DNA of 64,000 nucleotides from Erwinia rhapontici (GCF_012271765.1 NZ_VRKO01000013.1:81607-145606), one strand, 5' to 3'; positions 1-9,981 are shown, counted from the first letter of the stretch. Translations and numbers: made by a program. Notes: generated from the sequence alone by a model not told the origin.

Positions 1-870
1 TCACGACAGAACCTCTCTGCGCCCGCGACGCTGACCGACTGGCGCCCATGGGTGCATGAGCTGCGTCTGATTAAATCACCTGAAGAGCAGGCGGTGCTGC
101 GTGAAGCCGGGCGCATCAGCGCACTGGCCCACACGCGCGCAATGCAAACGTCGCGCCCCGGGATGTATGAATACCAGTTGGAAGGGGAAATTCATCACGA
201 ATTTAACCGCCACGGTGCCCGCTTCCCGTCCTACAACACCATCGTTGGCGCGGGCGATAACGGCTGTATTCTGCACTACACCGAAAACGAAAGTCAGATG
301 CGCGAGGGGCAGCTGGTGCTGATCGACGCCGGGTGCGAACTCCAGGGGTATGCGGGCGATATCACCCGAACCTTCCCGGTGGGGGGCAAATTTACCGCAC
401 CGCAGCGCGCCATCTACGACATCGTACTGGCGGCGCTTTACCGCTCGCTTGAGCTGTATCGTCCCGGCACCAGCATTCGTGACGTGACGGCGGCGGCGGT
501 TGGCGTCATGGTCAGCGGTCTGGTGAAGCTGGGCATTTTGCATGGCGATGTCGACACGCTGATTGCTGAAAATGCCCACCGTCAGTTCTTTATGCACGGC
601 CTGAGCCACTGGCTGGGGCTGGACGTGCATGATGTGGGTGACTACGGTGTGGACCGGGACCGTATTCTGGAAGTGGGCATGGTGCTGACTATCGAACCGG
701 GTTTATACATTGCGCCAGATGCCGATGTACCCGCCGAGTACCGTGGTATTGGGATTCGCATTGAAGATGACATCATTATCACCGCCGAAGGTAACGAAAA
801 CCTGACAGATACGGTGGTGAAAGATGCCGATGAGATTGAAGCATTGATGGCGGCAGCGAAGCGTTCATGA
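1..870 (+). CDS. pepP: Xaa-Pro aminopeptidase (aminopeptidase P), 3' part
   Basis: PepP removes the N-terminal residue from peptides whose second residue is proline; it is a cytoplasmic dinuclear Mn enzyme of the M24 pita-bread family. The gene is open from base 1, so the window starts inside it; 289 codons remain of about 440. The visible part is the whole catalytic domain, with metal ligands in VLIDAGCE, GDITRTF, HGLSHWLGLDVHD, TIEPGLY and RIEDD. It overlaps ubiH by 4 bases (ATGA), the usual enterobacterial pepP-ubiH-ubiI arrangement, so the three genes are probably co-transcribed. The truncation is only the window edge. Confidence 0.97.
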   Translation, partial: SRQNLSAPATLTDWRPWVHELRLIKSPEEQAVLREAGRISALAHTRAMQTSRPGMYEYQLEGEIHHEFNRHGARFPSYNTIVGAGDNGCILHYTENESQMREGQLVLIDAGCELQGYAGDITRTFPVGGKFTAPQRAIYDIVLAALYRSLELYRPGTSIRDVTAAAVGVMVSGLVKLGILHGDVDTLIAENAHRQFFMHGLSHWLGLDVHDVGDYGVDRDRILEVGMVLTIEPGLYIAPDADVPAEYRGIGIRIEDDIIITAEGNENLTDTVVKDADEIEALMAAAKRS

Positions 871-2045
871 GCATAATTATCGCAGGAGGAGGGATGGCTG
901 GCGCTACGCTGGCACTGGCGATCTCACACCTGACGCAAGGAAAACTGGCGGTAACGCTGGTCGAGGGGACGGAGCCTGCCAGCCGGGCCCATCCCGGCTT
1001 TGACGGACGGGCGATTGCTCTGGCCGAAGGCACCTGTCAGCAACTGGCCGCTATCGGCCTCTGGCCGGTGCTGGCATCGGCTGCGACCGCGATCACCGAT
1101 GTGCATGTCAGCGATCGCGGGCATGCCAGTTTTGTCTCGCTGGCGGCGGCTGACTACGATGTGTCGGCGCTGGGCCAGGTGGTTGAGCTGCATGAAGTTG
1201 GGCAGCGACTGTTCGCCCGTCTGAAAAAAGCATCCGGCATCACCCTGCGCTGCCCGGACAAAGTCGCCGGGGTGGAACGCACTCAGGAGAGCGTCAGCGT
1301 GTTACTGGAGAGCGGTGAGCGGTTGACGGGCGATCTGCTGGTGGCGGCCGATGGTTCTCGTTCACGTGTGGCTGCTGCCTGCGGTTTACAGTGGCAAAGT
1401 GCGGATTACCAGCAGGTGGCCGTCATCGCTAACGTCTCGACCCAATTACCGCATCAGGGGCAGGCGTTTGAGCGCTTTACTGAACATGGGCCGCTGGCAC
1501 TGCTGCCGATGTCCGGGGGGCGTAGCTCACTGGTCTGGTGCCATCCGCTGGCGCAGAAAGCGGCGGTCGATAGCTGGAGCGATGCGCGCTTCCTCGCAGA
1601 ATTACAAAAAGCCTTTGGCTGGCGGCTGGGGCGCATCACCCAGGTGGGGCAGCGCGACAGTTATCCGCTGCAACTGCAAACCGCTGCGCAGCATATTTCC
1701 CATCGACTGGCGCTGGTCGGTAATGCGGCACAAACGCTGCATCCGATTGCCGGTCAGGGGTTTAACCTCGGTATCCGTGATGTCATGTCGCTGGCGGAAA
1801 CGCTGGCGGCCGCATGGCGTGCCGGGCAAGGGGTGGGGGCGTATGCCACGCTGAACCACTATCAGCAACGACGCCAGCCGGACGCGCAGGCCACGATTGG
1901 CATCACCGACGGGCTGGTCCGACTGTTTGCAAACCGATATACGCCGCTGGTTGCAGGGCGCAACCTGGGGCTGATGGCGATGGACCATCTGCCGCCATTA
2001 CGTAATTTGCTGGCCGAGCGCACGTTGGGCTGGGTTAAGCGTTGA
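867..2045 (+). CDS. ubiH: 2-octaprenyl-6-methoxyphenol hydroxylase
   Basis: UbiH is an FAD-dependent monooxygenase that hydroxylates the ubiquinone precursor ring during aerobic coenzyme Q synthesis, working at the inner membrane with the other Ubi proteins. The 392-aa product starts with a dinucleotide-binding GGGMAGA motif and carries the second FAD motif in the form LVGNAAQTLHPIAGQGFNLG. The N in place of the more usual D is the form I recall for UbiH itself. The ATG overlaps the pepP stop codon. ubiI, a paralogue, follows after 13 bases with a GAGGAGA ribosome-binding site. Confidence 0.95.
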   Translation: MSIIIAGGGMAGATLALAISHLTQGKLAVTLVEGTEPASRAHPGFDGRAIALAEGTCQQLAAIGLWPVLASAATAITDVHVSDRGHASFVSLAAADYDVSALGQVVELHEVGQRLFARLKKASGITLRCPDKVAGVERTQESVSVLLESGERLTGDLLVAADGSRSRVAAACGLQWQSADYQQVAVIANVSTQLPHQGQAFERFTEHGPLALLPMSGGRSSLVWCHPLAQKAAVDSWSDARFLAELQKAFGWRLGRITQVGQRDSYPLQLQTAAQHISHRLALVGNAAQTLHPIAGQGFNLGIRDVMSLAETLAAAWRAGQGVGAYATLNHYQQRRQPDAQATIGITDGLVRLFANRYTPLVAGRNLGLMAMDHLPPLRNLLAERTLGWVKR

Positions 2046-2058
2046 GGAGAAAGCAGTC

Positions 2059-3261
2059 ATGCAAACCTATGATGTGATCATCGCCGGTGGCGGAATGGTT
2101 GGGCTGGCCGTGGCCTGTGGCCTACAGGGCAGCGGATTGCGCGTTGCGGTACTGGAGCGCGAAATACCGCAGGCGCTGGATAATGCCGCCCCTCCTGCGT
2201 TACGCGTTTCTGCAATTAATGCGGCCAGCGAACGCCTGTTGCAGCATCTTGGCGTCTGGGATGCGATCCTCAGTTCCGGTGCCAGTGCCTATCACGGCAT
2301 GGAAGTGTGGGACCGTGACAGTTTTGGTCATATTGCTTTTGATGATGAGCAGCAGGGATTAGCGCACCTCGGGCATATTATTGAAAACCGGGTCATTCAC
2401 CAGGCGTTGTGGCAACGGGCAGAAAGCCTCAGCGATATCACGCTGGTGGCCCCAGCGGAGCTTCAGCAGGTAGCATTTGGTGATAATGAAGCCTTTGTCA
2501 CGTTGCAGGATGGCAGCATGATGACCGCCCGGCTGCTGGTGGCCGCAGACGGTGCCAACTCCTGGCTGCGCAACAAAGCCGATATTCCGTTGACCTTCTG
2601 GGATTATCAGCACCATGCGCTGGTCGCCAATATCCGCACGGCGCAGCCCCATGAGTCGGTAGCCCGTCAGGTGTTTCACGGTGACGGTATTCTGGCCTTC
2701 TTACCACTGCGCGATCCGCACCTCTGTTCGATTGTCTGGTCGCTGTCGCCGCAGGAGGCTTCGCGCTTACAGGCGATGCCGGAAGCGGTGTTCAACCAGC
2801 AGCTATCGGTGGCGTTCGATATGAAGCTTGGCTTGTGTACGCTTTCAAGTGAACGTCAAACCTTCCCGCTGATGGGGCGCTATGCGCGTAATTTTGCGGC
2901 ACATCGTCTGGCACTGGTAGGCGATGCGGCACATACCATTCACCCGCTGGCCGGGCAGGGCGTTAACCTTGGCTTTATGGATGCCGCCGCGCTAATCGGT
3001 GAGGTTAAGCGCCTGCAACAGCAGGGCAAAGACATTGGACAGCACCTTTATCTGCGCCGCTATGAGCGCACTCGCAAGCACAGTGCCGCTGTGATGCTGG
3101 CCAGTATGCAGGGGTTCCGCGAGTTGTTTGACGGCAACAACCCGGCGAAGAAACTGTTGCGTGATGTGGGTCTTGCCCTGGCAGATAACCTGCCAGGCGT
3201 GAAGCCGCGTCTGTTGAAACAGGCGATGGGCCTGCACGACCTTCCTGAGTGGCTGCGTTGA
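2059..3261 (+). CDS. ubiI: 2-octaprenylphenol hydroxylase (C5 hydroxylase)
   Basis: UbiI (formerly VisC) is the FAD monooxygenase that introduces the first ring hydroxyl in aerobic ubiquinone synthesis. The 400-aa protein has GGGMVG at its N-terminus (FAD ADP-binding) and LVGDAAHTIHPLAGQGVN in the C-terminal half, typical of the UbiH/UbiI/UbiF family. It follows ubiH closely on the same strand and ends the operon; two hairpin-plus-T-run terminators lie just beyond it. Family and position both fit, so the call is firm. Confidence 0.95.
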   Translation: MQTYDVIIAGGGMVGLAVACGLQGSGLRVAVLEREIPQALDNAAPPALRVSAINAASERLLQHLGVWDAILSSGASAYHGMEVWDRDSFGHIAFDDEQQGLAHLGHIIENRVIHQALWQRAESLSDITLVAPAELQQVAFGDNEAFVTLQDGSMMTARLLVAADGANSWLRNKADIPLTFWDYQHHALVANIRTAQPHESVARQVFHGDGILAFLPLRDPHLCSIVWSLSPQEASRLQAMPEAVFNQQLSVAFDMKLGLCTLSSERQTFPLMGRYARNFAAHRLALVGDAAHTIHPLAGQGVNLGFMDAAALIGEVKRLQQQGKDIGQHLYLRRYERTRKHSAAVMLASMQGFRELFDGNNPAKKLLRDVGLALADNLPGVKPRLLKQAMGLHDLPEWLR

Positions 3262-3277
3262 GCTGAATGAAAGAGTA

Positions 3278-3302
3278 GGGGAGCTGAGGCTCCCCTTTTT
3301 TA
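3278..3302 (+). terminator. Rho-independent terminator after ubiI
   Basis: GGGGAGC (3278-3284) pairs with GCTCCCC (3289-3295) around a TGAG loop and is followed by a run of Ts, 17 bases after the ubiI stop codon. Confidence 0.9.
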
Positions 3303-3340
3303 CGCCTGTTATTCCGTCATTCTCCTGCTGCGCAATCAGA

Positions 3341-3362
3341 GGGCAAGGGTTGCCCCTTTTTT
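3341..3362 (+). terminator. Second terminator after ubiI
   Basis: GGGCAA (3341-3346) pairs with TTGCCC (3350-3355) around a GGG loop, then C and six Ts. With the preceding hairpin it makes a tandem terminator insulating gcvT from the ubi operon. Confidence 0.65.
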
Positions 3363-3708
3363 GCACATCGTTTGAAAAATTCTAATTTCACCTGTCACTT
3401 CGCATTACTTTTAATAATGTCAGCGCTATTCTGCGCAAGTCATTTTTTAGGCCAGGAATGCCATCACTATGTCTTTTAACTGTCCTGTTCCCCATTAATT
3501 GCCATCTTTGTGTGTGATAACGCATTTTTCCAGCGGAAAAAACCAGAAAATGGGTTCTGCTCCTTTTTGGCTCAGAGCGAATTCGACCTCGTTTATCTTA
3601 TGGTTAATTGACAACTTCAGTGGTAAGTTCGTAGCGAAGGTAACGATTGCGTTGGCCGCAGCAGGCGGTAAAAAACACTCGTCAGCAACCGGATGGCACA
3701 GGAAAACT
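3363..3708 (+). promoter_or_regulatory. Non-coding control region upstream of gcvT
   Basis: About 350 bases without a gene. In E. coli this position holds the gcv promoter, controlled by GcvA, Lrp and PurR. A CTAAT sequence at 3382-3386, the core reported for GcvA binding, lies in an AT-rich stretch, and TTGACA occurs at 3608-3613, but I could not pair it with a convincing -10. The gcvT frame stays open upstream, but nothing there resembles protein of the family. I see no glycine riboswitch. Confidence 0.4.
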
Positions 3709-4821
3709 ATGACTCAGCAAACCCCGACTCAGCAGACCCCGTTATTCGAACAACACCATTTAAGTGGTGCCCGCATGGTCGATTTTCATGGCTGGATGAT
3801 GCCGCTTCACTACGGCTCTCAGATGGATGAACATCACGCGGTACGTACTGATGCCGGGATGTTTGACGTTTCCCATATGACCATCGTCGATCTGCGTGGT
3901 GCGCGCACCCGCGAGTTTCTACGCTATCTGCTGGCCAACGATGTCGCCCGGCTGACTCAGCCCGGCAAAGCCCTCTACACCGCCATGCTCAATGCATCCG
4001 CTGGCGTAATAGACGATCTGATTGTTTACTTTATGAGCGAAGACTTTTTCCGACTGGTGGTTAACTCCGCCACACGTGAAAAAGATCTGGCGTGGATCGG
4101 CGAGCATGCAGCGGCCTTCGGTGTCCTGCTGACAGAGCGTGATGACCTCTCGCTGATTGCCGTACAGGGGCCTCATGCTCAGCAAAAAGCACAAACCTTA
4201 TTCAATGAAGAACAGCGTGCGGCAGTCAGCGGCATGAAGCCGTTCTTCGGCGTTCAGTCCGGCGAACTGTTTATTGCCACGACCGGGTACACCGGGGAGT
4301 CTGGCTATGAAATTGCCCTGCCCAATGAGCAGGCGGTCGGCTTCTGGCAACAACTGCTGGCTGCGGGGGTGAAACCTGCGGGGCTGGGCGCGCGCGATAC
4401 CCTGCGTCTTGAAGCCGGAATGAATCTCTACGGCCAGGAAATGGACGAAGGGGTTTCTCCGCTGGCCGCCAATATGGGCTGGACCATTAGCTGGGAACCC
4501 ACCGACCGCCAGTTTATTGGCCGCGAAGCGCTGGAATTTCAGCGCGAGAAGGGAACGGAACAGTTGGTGGGTCTGATCATGACGGAGAAAGGTGTGCTGC
4601 GTAACGCATTGCCAGTGCATTTTACCGATGCCGATGGCAACCTGCGTGAAGGGATTATTACCAGCGGCTCATTTTCCCCAACGCTGGGTTGTAGCATCGC
4701 CCTGGCGCGTGTCCCTGCGGGCATTGGTGAACATGCCGTGGTGCAAATTCGCAACCGCGAAATGCCGGTGCGCGTCACTAAACCTGTTTTTGTTCGTGCC
4801 GGTAAACCGGTGACAAAATAG
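3709..4821 (+). CDS. gcvT: Glycine cleavage system T protein (aminomethyltransferase)
   Basis: GcvT transfers the methylene group from the aminomethyl-lipoyl arm of GcvH to tetrahydrofolate and releases ammonia. The ATG at 3709 was chosen because the product then begins [25 protein letters not shown], like E. coli GcvT. An AGGA ribosome-binding sequence lies just upstream. The frame is open further upstream, but the extra 70 codons show no family resemblance. The 370-aa length matches the usual 364-370. First gene of gcvT-gcvH-gcvP. Confidence 0.96.
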   Translation: MTQQTPTQQTPLFEQHHLSGARMVDFHGWMMPLHYGSQMDEHHAVRTDAGMFDVSHMTIVDLRGARTREFLRYLLANDVARLTQPGKALYTAMLNASAGVIDDLIVYFMSEDFFRLVVNSATREKDLAWIGEHAAAFGVLLTERDDLSLIAVQGPHAQQKAQTLFNEEQRAAVSGMKPFFGVQSGELFIATTGYTGESGYEIALPNEQAVGFWQQLLAAGVKPAGLGARDTLRLEAGMNLYGQEMDEGVSPLAANMGWTISWEPTDRQFIGREALEFQREKGTEQLVGLIMTEKGVLRNALPVHFTDADGNLREGIITSGSFSPTLGCSIALARVPAGIGEHAVVQIRNREMPVRVTKPVFVRAGKPVTK

Positions 4822-4884
4822 TGATTCCACGCAGCAGAACTTCTGCGGCGTATAAAGATAAGACGATTTTTGGAGAGCATGTTG

Positions 4885-5268
4885 ATGAGCAATGTACCAG
4901 CAGAACTGAAATACCGTGACAGCCATGAATGGGTGCGTAAAGAGGCCGATGGCACTTATACCGTTGGGATTACCGAACACGCGCAGGAACTGTTAGGTGA
5001 CATGGTGTTTGTTGACCTGCCGGATGTGGGCAACACCTACAGCCAGGGCGAAGACTGTGCGGTGGCAGAGTCAGTCAAGGCAGCCTCAGATATTTATGCA
5101 CCGTTAAGTGGTGAAATCGTGGAAGTGAACAGCGGTCTGGATTCAGAGCCGGAACTGGTCAACAGCTCCCCGTACACCGATGGCTGGTTGTTCCGCATCA
5201 AAGCGGTTGATGATACCGAGTTTGAGACGTTGTTAGATGCGGCCGCCTATCAGGGACTGATTGAATAA
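4885..5268 (+). CDS. gcvH: Glycine cleavage system H protein (lipoyl carrier)
   Basis: GcvH carries the aminomethyl group between GcvP and GcvT on a lipoylated lysine. The 127-aa product begins [16 protein letters not shown] as in other enterobacteria. The lipoyl lysine is K65 in [11 protein letters not shown]. Two in-frame upstream start codons (TTG 4870, ATG 4879) are less likely because GGAGAG at 4872-4877 is better placed for 4885. It lies 63 bases after gcvT and is followed by an unusually long 200-base gap to gcvP containing a dispersed repeat. Confidence 0.95.
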   Translation: MSNVPAELKYRDSHEWVRKEADGTYTVGITEHAQELLGDMVFVDLPDVGNTYSQGEDCAVAESVKAASDIYAPLSGEIVEVNSGLDSEPELVNSSPYTDGWLFRIKAVDDTEFETLLDAAAYQGLIE

Positions 5269-5308
5269 GCGATCCGCTGGATAGCTATCTTACTTGCCAT
5301 TTCGGGAT

Positions 5309-5395
5309 TGGGCAGTGCTCTGAATCCTCACGTACTTTGTGTACGCTCCGGTTCTTGCGCGCTGTCCGCACCCGAACTGACTGCGCCGATAACGC
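5309..5395. repeat. 87-bp dispersed imperfect palindrome, copy 1
   Basis: The sequence from TGGGCAGTGCTC to AACGC is a close match, over 87 bases without gaps, to 32167-32253. The centre CGTAC...GTACG is symmetric and the arms GGGCAG/CTGTCC and GAATCC/GGTTC also pair, so the whole unit can fold into one long hairpin. It resembles ERIC-type intergenic repeats in design but differs in sequence. It lies inside the gcvH-gcvP gap. Confidence 0.8.
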
Positions 5396-5468
5396 TATGT
5401 CATATTGCTTTGTTAGCGAGTTGGCCATTTTTACCTACCACTTATGCCCGATGCAGGATTGACCGATC

Positions 5469-8330
5469 ATGACCCAGAAACTCAGCCAGCTTGAACATCA
5501 CGGTGCATTTATCGAGCGCCATATTGGACCTTCGCAGGAACAGCAGGACGCCATGCTTCATGCTATTGGCGCGGCCTCACTGACCGATCTGATAACCTCG
5601 ATTGTGCCCGCCGACATCCAGCTTCCCAGCCCGCCCGCGGTGGGTGATGCGCTGACGGAGCATCTGGCGCTGGCCGAGTTGAAAGCGATTGCAGCGCAGA
5701 ACCAACGCTATAAATCTTATATCGGCATGGGTTATACCCCCGTGCTGACACCACCGGTGATCCTGCGCAATATGCTGGAAAATCCGGGCTGGTACACCGC
5801 TTACACCCCTTATCAACCGGAAGTGTCGCAGGGGCGACTGGAAGCGCTGCTGAACTTCCAGCAACTGACGCTGGATCTCACCGGGCTGGATATTGCTTCC
5901 GCCTCCCTGCTTGACGAAGCCACCGCCGCAGCTGAAGCGATGGCGATGGCGAAGCGCGTCAGCAAACTGAAACATGCCAACCGTTTCTTTGTCGCGGACG
6001 ATATTCATCCTCAGACGCTGGATGTGGTGCGTACCCGTGCGGAAACCTTCGGGTTTGACGTGCTGGTGGACAAAGCGGAAAAAGTGCTGGAGCTGGACGA
6101 TGTCTTTGGTGTGCTGCTGCAGCAGGTGGGGACTGGCGGGGAAGTGCATGATTATGCTGACCTGATTACCGAGCTGAAAAGCCGCAAAGTGGTCGTGAGC
6201 GTGGCGGCCGACATGATGACGCTGGTGCTGTTACAGGCACCGGGTAAACAGGGCGCAGATATTGTCTTTGGTTCTGCCCAGCGTTTTGGCGTGCCAATGG
6301 GTTACGGCGGCCCACATGCTGCCTTCTTTGCTGCGCGTGACGAGCATAAACGCTCGATGCCAGGACGCATTATCGGCGTATCCCGTGATGCCGCCGGTAA
6401 TACCGCACTGCGTATGGCGATGCAGACCCGCGAACAGCATATCCGCCGCGAGAAAGCCAACTCCAACATCTGTACCTCGCAGGTACTGCTGGCCAATATT
6501 GCCAGCCTGTATGCGGTTTTCCACGGTCCCGTTGGCCTGAAGCGGATTGCCAGTCGCATCCACCGCCTGACCGATATCCTCGCGCAGGGCTTGCAGCAGC
6601 GCGGTCTGAAACTGCGCCATGCAACCTGGTTCGATACCCTGACGGTCGAAGTCAGCGATAAAGCGGCGGTGCTGGATCGCGCGCTGAGCTTTGGCATGAA
6701 TCTGCGCAGCGACATTTTGAATGCCGTGGGCATCACGCTGGATGAAACCACCACCCGTGAAGATGTGACCGCACTGTTCTCTGTGCTGCTGGGCAATGAG
6801 CACGGGCTGGATATCGATGCACTGGATACCGACGCGCAGGCGATCCCGGCGGCGATGACCCGTCAGGAAGCGATCCTGACCCACCCGGTATTTAACCGTC
6901 ATCACAGCGAAACCGAGATGATGCGTTACATGCATAGCCTGGAGCGTAAAGATCTGGCACTGAACCAGGCGATGATCCCGCTTGGCTCCTGCACCATGAA
7001 GTTGAACGCGGCGGCGGAGATGATCCCCATCACCTGGCCCGAATTTGCCGAACTGCACCCGTTCTGCCCGGCCGAACAGGCAGGCGGCTACCTGCAAATG
7101 ATCGGTCAGCTTTCCCGCTGGCTGGTTCAGCTGACGGGTTACGATGCACTCTGTATGCAGCCGAATTCGGGTGCGCAGGGGGAGTACGCCGGTCTGCTGG
7201 CGATCCGCCGTTACCACGAAAGTCGCAACGAAGCGGGGCGTAATATCTGCCTGATCCCAAGCTCAGCACACGGTACCAACCCAGCTTCTGCACAGATGGC
7301 GGGCATGGAAGTGGTCGTGGTGGCCTGTGATAAGCAGGGCAATATCGATCTTCACGATCTGCGTTTGAAAGCCGAACAGGCGGGCGACGCGCTCTCCTGC
7401 ATTATGGTGACCTACCCGTCGACCCACGGTGTTTATGAAGAGACGATCCGTGAGGTCTGTCAGATCGTTCATCAGTTTGGTGGCCAGGTCTATCTCGATG
7501 GTGCCAATATGAATGCCCAGGTGGGGATCACCACGCCGGGCTATATCGGCGCAGATGTGTCGCATCTGAACCTGCACAAAACCTTCTGCATTCCGCACGG
7601 CGGCGGCGGGCCAGGTATGGGACCGATTGGCGTCAAGGCGCACCTGGCACCGTTTGTTCCGGGCCACAGTGTGGTACAGATTGAAGGCATGCTGACCGGA
7701 CAGGGCGCGGTTTCTGCTGCACCGTTTGGCAGCGCCTCCATCCTGCCTATCAGCTGGATGTATATCCGCATGATGGGTGCGGAAGGGCTGAAGCAGGCGA
7801 GTTCCGTGGCGATCCTCAATGCCAACTACATTGCTCACCGTCTGCAATCGGCTTATCCAATCCTCTACGCCGGACGTGACGGCCGCGTGGCGCACGAATG
7901 CATTCTGGATATCCGCCCGCTGAAAGAGCAGACCGGCATCAGCGAGTTGGATATCGCTAAACGCCTGATCGACTACGGTTTCCATGCGCCGACCATGTCA
8001 TTCCCGGTGGCCGGTACGCTGATGGTGGAACCGACTGAGTCAGAGAGCAAAACCGAACTGGACCGCTTTATCGATGCCATGCTGGCGATCCGCAGTGAAA
8101 TTGACCGTGTCGTCGAGGGTGAATGGCCGCTGGAAGATAACCCACTGGTGAATGCACCGCATACCCAGATGGAAATTGTCGGCGAGTGGGGCCATCCTTA
8201 TACGCGTGAACTGGCGGTATTCCCGGCCGGGAGCGCGAATAAATACTGGCCAACAGTGAAACGTCTGGATGATGTTTACGGTGACCGTAATCTGTTCTGT
8301 TCCTGTGTACCGATGAGCGAATACGAATAA
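5469..8330 (+). CDS. gcvP: Glycine dehydrogenase (decarboxylating), P protein
   Basis: GcvP decarboxylates glycine with pyridoxal phosphate and passes the aminomethyl group to GcvH. The 953-aa protein is the fused single-chain type (E. coli 957 aa), two homologous PLP-fold halves in tandem. The PLP lysine is K704 in [16 protein letters not shown], next to the glycine-rich loop. ATG at 5469 follows AGGA. It ends the operon, with a strong terminator 31 bases later. Glycine made from purine breakdown (hpxJ in this window) would be a substrate. Confidence 0.97.
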   Translation: MTQKLSQLEHHGAFIERHIGPSQEQQDAMLHAIGAASLTDLITSIVPADIQLPSPPAVGDALTEHLALAELKAIAAQNQRYKSYIGMGYTPVLTPPVILRNMLENPGWYTAYTPYQPEVSQGRLEALLNFQQLTLDLTGLDIASASLLDEATAAAEAMAMAKRVSKLKHANRFFVADDIHPQTLDVVRTRAETFGFDVLVDKAEKVLELDDVFGVLLQQVGTGGEVHDYADLITELKSRKVVVSVAADMMTLVLLQAPGKQGADIVFGSAQRFGVPMGYGGPHAAFFAARDEHKRSMPGRIIGVSRDAAGNTALRMAMQTREQHIRREKANSNICTSQVLLANIASLYAVFHGPVGLKRIASRIHRLTDILAQGLQQRGLKLRHATWFDTLTVEVSDKAAVLDRALSFGMNLRSDILNAVGITLDETTTREDVTALFSVLLGNEHGLDIDALDTDAQAIPAAMTRQEAILTHPVFNRHHSETEMMRYMHSLERKDLALNQAMIPLGSCTMKLNAAAEMIPITWPEFAELHPFCPAEQAGGYLQMIGQLSRWLVQLTGYDALCMQPNSGAQGEYAGLLAIRRYHESRNEAGRNICLIPSSAHGTNPASAQMAGMEVVVVACDKQGNIDLHDLRLKAEQAGDALSCIMVTYPSTHGVYEETIREVCQIVHQFGGQVYLDGANMNAQVGITTPGYIGADVSHLNLHKTFCIPHGGGGPGMGPIGVKAHLAPFVPGHSVVQIEGMLTGQGAVSAAPFGSASILPISWMYIRMMGAEGLKQASSVAILNANYIAHRLQSAYPILYAGRDGRVAHECILDIRPLKEQTGISELDIAKRLIDYGFHAPTMSFPVAGTLMVEPTESESKTELDRFIDAMLAIRSEIDRVVEGEWPLEDNPLVNAPHTQMEIVGEWGHPYTRELAVFPAGSANKYWPTVKRLDDVYGDRNLFCSCVPMSEYE

Positions 8331-8360
8331 CCGCATCGTGATCAGCGGCGGATAATCTGT

Positions 8361-8394
8361 AAGGGTTGACCTTCGTTTCGGTCAACCCTTTTTT
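8361..8394 (+). terminator. Terminator after gcvP
   Basis: AAGGGTTGACC (8361-8371) pairs with GGTCAACCCTT (8380-8390); 8-base loop; T run to 8394. Confidence 0.95.
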
Positions 8395-8408
8395 ATGGGA
8401 TAAACAGC

Positions 8409-9152
8409 ATGAAAATCGCATTAGTGACAGGCGGCAGTCGCGGCATTGGCCGGGCTACCGCCATTCTGTTGGCACAAATGGGCTGGCGGGTCGCCGTCAG
8501 CTTCGCCCGGCGCACCGATGCTGCGCTTGAAGTCGTGGATATGATTGAGCAGCAGGGAGGCAGTGCTTTTGCCCTTCAGGCGGATATTGCTGATGAAGCG
8601 CAGGTGATGGCGATGTTTGCTGACATCGACCGTCAGCCGGGGCAATTGACGGCGCTGGTCAATAATGCCGGTATCCTGTTTCAGCAGGCCACGCTGGAAC
8701 AGCTCACGGCAGAGCGCATTAACCGGGTCTTTGCCACCAACGTCACGGGCAGTTTTCTTTGCTGTCGCGAAGCGGTTAAGCGCATGGGCCACCATCACGG
8801 TGGGAGCGGCGGGGCGATTGTCAATGTTTCCTCGGCGGCCGCCAGAACGGGGGCGCCGGGTGAATATGTTGATTACGCCGCATCAAAAGGGGCAATGGAT
8901 ACGCTGACTAAAGGGCTATCGCTGGAAGTGGCGGCGCAGGGTATCAGAGTGAACGGCGTGCGTCCGGGCTTTATTTACACCGACATGCATGCGGACGGGG
9001 GGGAACCGCAGCGGGTCGATCGGCTGGCACCCGGCATTCCAATGCAGCGCGGTGGCCAGCCGGAAGAGATCGCGCGCGCGATTGCCTGGTTGCTCAGTGA
9101 TGAGGCGTCATACATTACCGGAACATTTATTGATGCGGCGGGCGGCCGCTGA
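8409..9152 (+). CDS. ygfF: SDR-family oxidoreductase YgfF
   Basis: A 247-aa classical short-chain dehydrogenase, the same length as E. coli YgfF. It has the cofactor motif TGGSRGIG near the N-terminus, NNAG, a catalytic Ser in NVSSAAAR, YxxxK as YAASK, and the VRPGFIYT stretch. Substrate unknown; NAD(P)-dependent carbonyl reduction is the family activity. In E. coli ygfF sits beside gcvP and bglA, so its place here is conserved, but the following gene, rnhA, belongs to a different part of the E. coli map. It has its own start after the gcvP terminator. Confidence 0.9.
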   Translation: MKIALVTGGSRGIGRATAILLAQMGWRVAVSFARRTDAALEVVDMIEQQGGSAFALQADIADEAQVMAMFADIDRQPGQLTALVNNAGILFQQATLEQLTAERINRVFATNVTGSFLCCREAVKRMGHHHGGSGGAIVNVSSAAARTGAPGEYVDYAASKGAMDTLTKGLSLEVAAQGIRVNGVRPGFIYTDMHADGGEPQRVDRLAPGIPMQRGGQPEEIARAIAWLLSDEASYITGTFIDAAGGR

Positions 9153-9212
9153 GATAACGTGGTCGGATGATGGCAATAAACGATAACGCCTAAGGCCAGT
9201 TCTTATCGGGTA

Positions 9213-9242
9213 GAGGGGCTGGCTGAAAAAGGTCAGCCCCTC
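9213..9242. terminator. Terminator between convergent ygfF and rnhA
   Basis: GAGGGGCTG (9213-9221) pairs with CAGCCCCTC (9234-9242). It sits between convergent genes; neither side has a long T run, so strength is uncertain. Confidence 0.6.
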
Positions 9243-9250
9243 CCTCTCTC

Positions 9251-9718
9251 TTAAAGCTCGGAAATATAGCCGACATCGTCGGACGTGGGATTCCCGGCCG
9301 CCGCGCGTGCCAGCTCATCACAACGTTCATTCTCAACGTGGCCCGCATGACCTTTAACCCACTTCCAGGTGATCTCATGGTGGCTGAGGGCCGCATCCAG
9401 GCGCTTCCACAGGTCGACATTCTTAACCGGCTTCTTATCGGTGGTTTTCCAGCCGCGTTTTTTCCAGTTATGTATCCAGGTGGTAATTCCCTGACGAACA
9501 TACTGACTGTCGGTACTCAGCACCACCGCACAAGGCTGTGTCAGCGCTTCCAGTGCCACAATCGCCGCCATCATTTCCATGCGGTTGTTGGTGGTCAGGT
9601 GGAAACCTGCGCTGTACGTTTTCTCATGCTTGCCATAGCGCATAATCGCGCCATATCCCCCGGGGCCAGGGTTGCCAAGGCACGAACCGTCGGTGAAAAT
9701 TTCTACCTGCTTAAGCAT
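9251..9718 (-). CDS. rnhA: Ribonuclease HI
   Basis: RNase HI cuts the RNA strand of RNA-DNA hybrids (R-loops, replication primers) using two metal ions. From the ATG at 9718 the product is 155 aa, exactly the E. coli length, starting [20 protein letters not shown]. The catalytic acids D10, E48 and D70 are present, with a conserved His in the [14 protein letters not shown] segment. The frame extends another 60 codons upstream without family similarity, so 9718 is the start. In E. coli rnhA is divergent from adjacent dnaQ; here dnaQ lies 8.7 kb away beyond a carbohydrate island. Confidence 0.97.
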   Translation of the reverse strand: MLKQVEIFTDGSCLGNPGPGGYGAIMRYGKHEKTYSAGFHLTTNNRMEMMAAIVALEALTQPCAVVLSTDSQYVRQGITTWIHNWKKRGWKTTDKKPVKNVDLWKRLDAALSHHEITWKWVKGHAGHVENERCDELARAAAGNPTSDDVGYISEL

Positions 9719-9899
9719 CTCTGGTAGACTCCCTGTAGAAAAACGCCAAGTCTGCCATAAATGCGCCTGATGAGCACCGTAAATACCGTTCACCCGGTCC
9801 ACGAACGGCCCTTTCGTCTTCAACGGGGTGTGGCCTGTATACAAAATATCTGCAGGACCGTGAAATGGGATTAACGATAAAAGCAGGGCCTGCTCCAAT

Positions 9900-9915
9900 T
9901 GTGCTCTGAATCACA
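9900..9915. promoter_or_regulatory. CRP-like binding site
   Basis: TGTGCTCTGAATCACA matches the CRP consensus TGTGA-N6-TCACA at 9 of 10 positions, and the AATT/AAATTT flanks fit. It lies 117 bases before the start of the regulator of a sugar PTS island, where cAMP-CRP activation is expected. Confidence 0.7.
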
Positions 9916-9966
9916 AATTTGAATATTGATTACGGTTTCTATTGGGAACAAAGCGCCAAAAAAACT

Positions 9967-9981
9967 ACGGTGTCACACCGT
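9967..9981. promoter_or_regulatory. Perfect inverted repeat, possible operator of the RpiR-type regulator
   Basis: ACGGTGT-C-ACACCGT, 7-base arms, 50 bases before the regulator start codon. Its place suggests an autoregulatory operator, but no second copy was found before the PTS gene. Confidence 0.35.

Noticed and set aside
3499-3708. N-terminal extension of gcvT by 70 codons
   Set aside because: Sequence unlike any GcvT; occupies the control region; a good ribosome-binding site and conserved N-terminus point to 3709.
3363-3708. Glycine riboswitch before gcvT
   Set aside because: No tandem aptamer features were seen, and enterobacterial gcv operons are controlled by GcvA, Lrp and GcvB instead.
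6231-7217. 328-codon minus-strand frame within gcvP
   Set aside because: Antisense shadow of a clearly coding gene of high GC; composition and lack of a start signal argue against it.
9836-9843. TGTATACA upstream of rnhA as an HpxS operator
   Set aside because: Over 10 kb from the hpx genes and without a matching promoter context; an 8-base palindrome is expected by chance.
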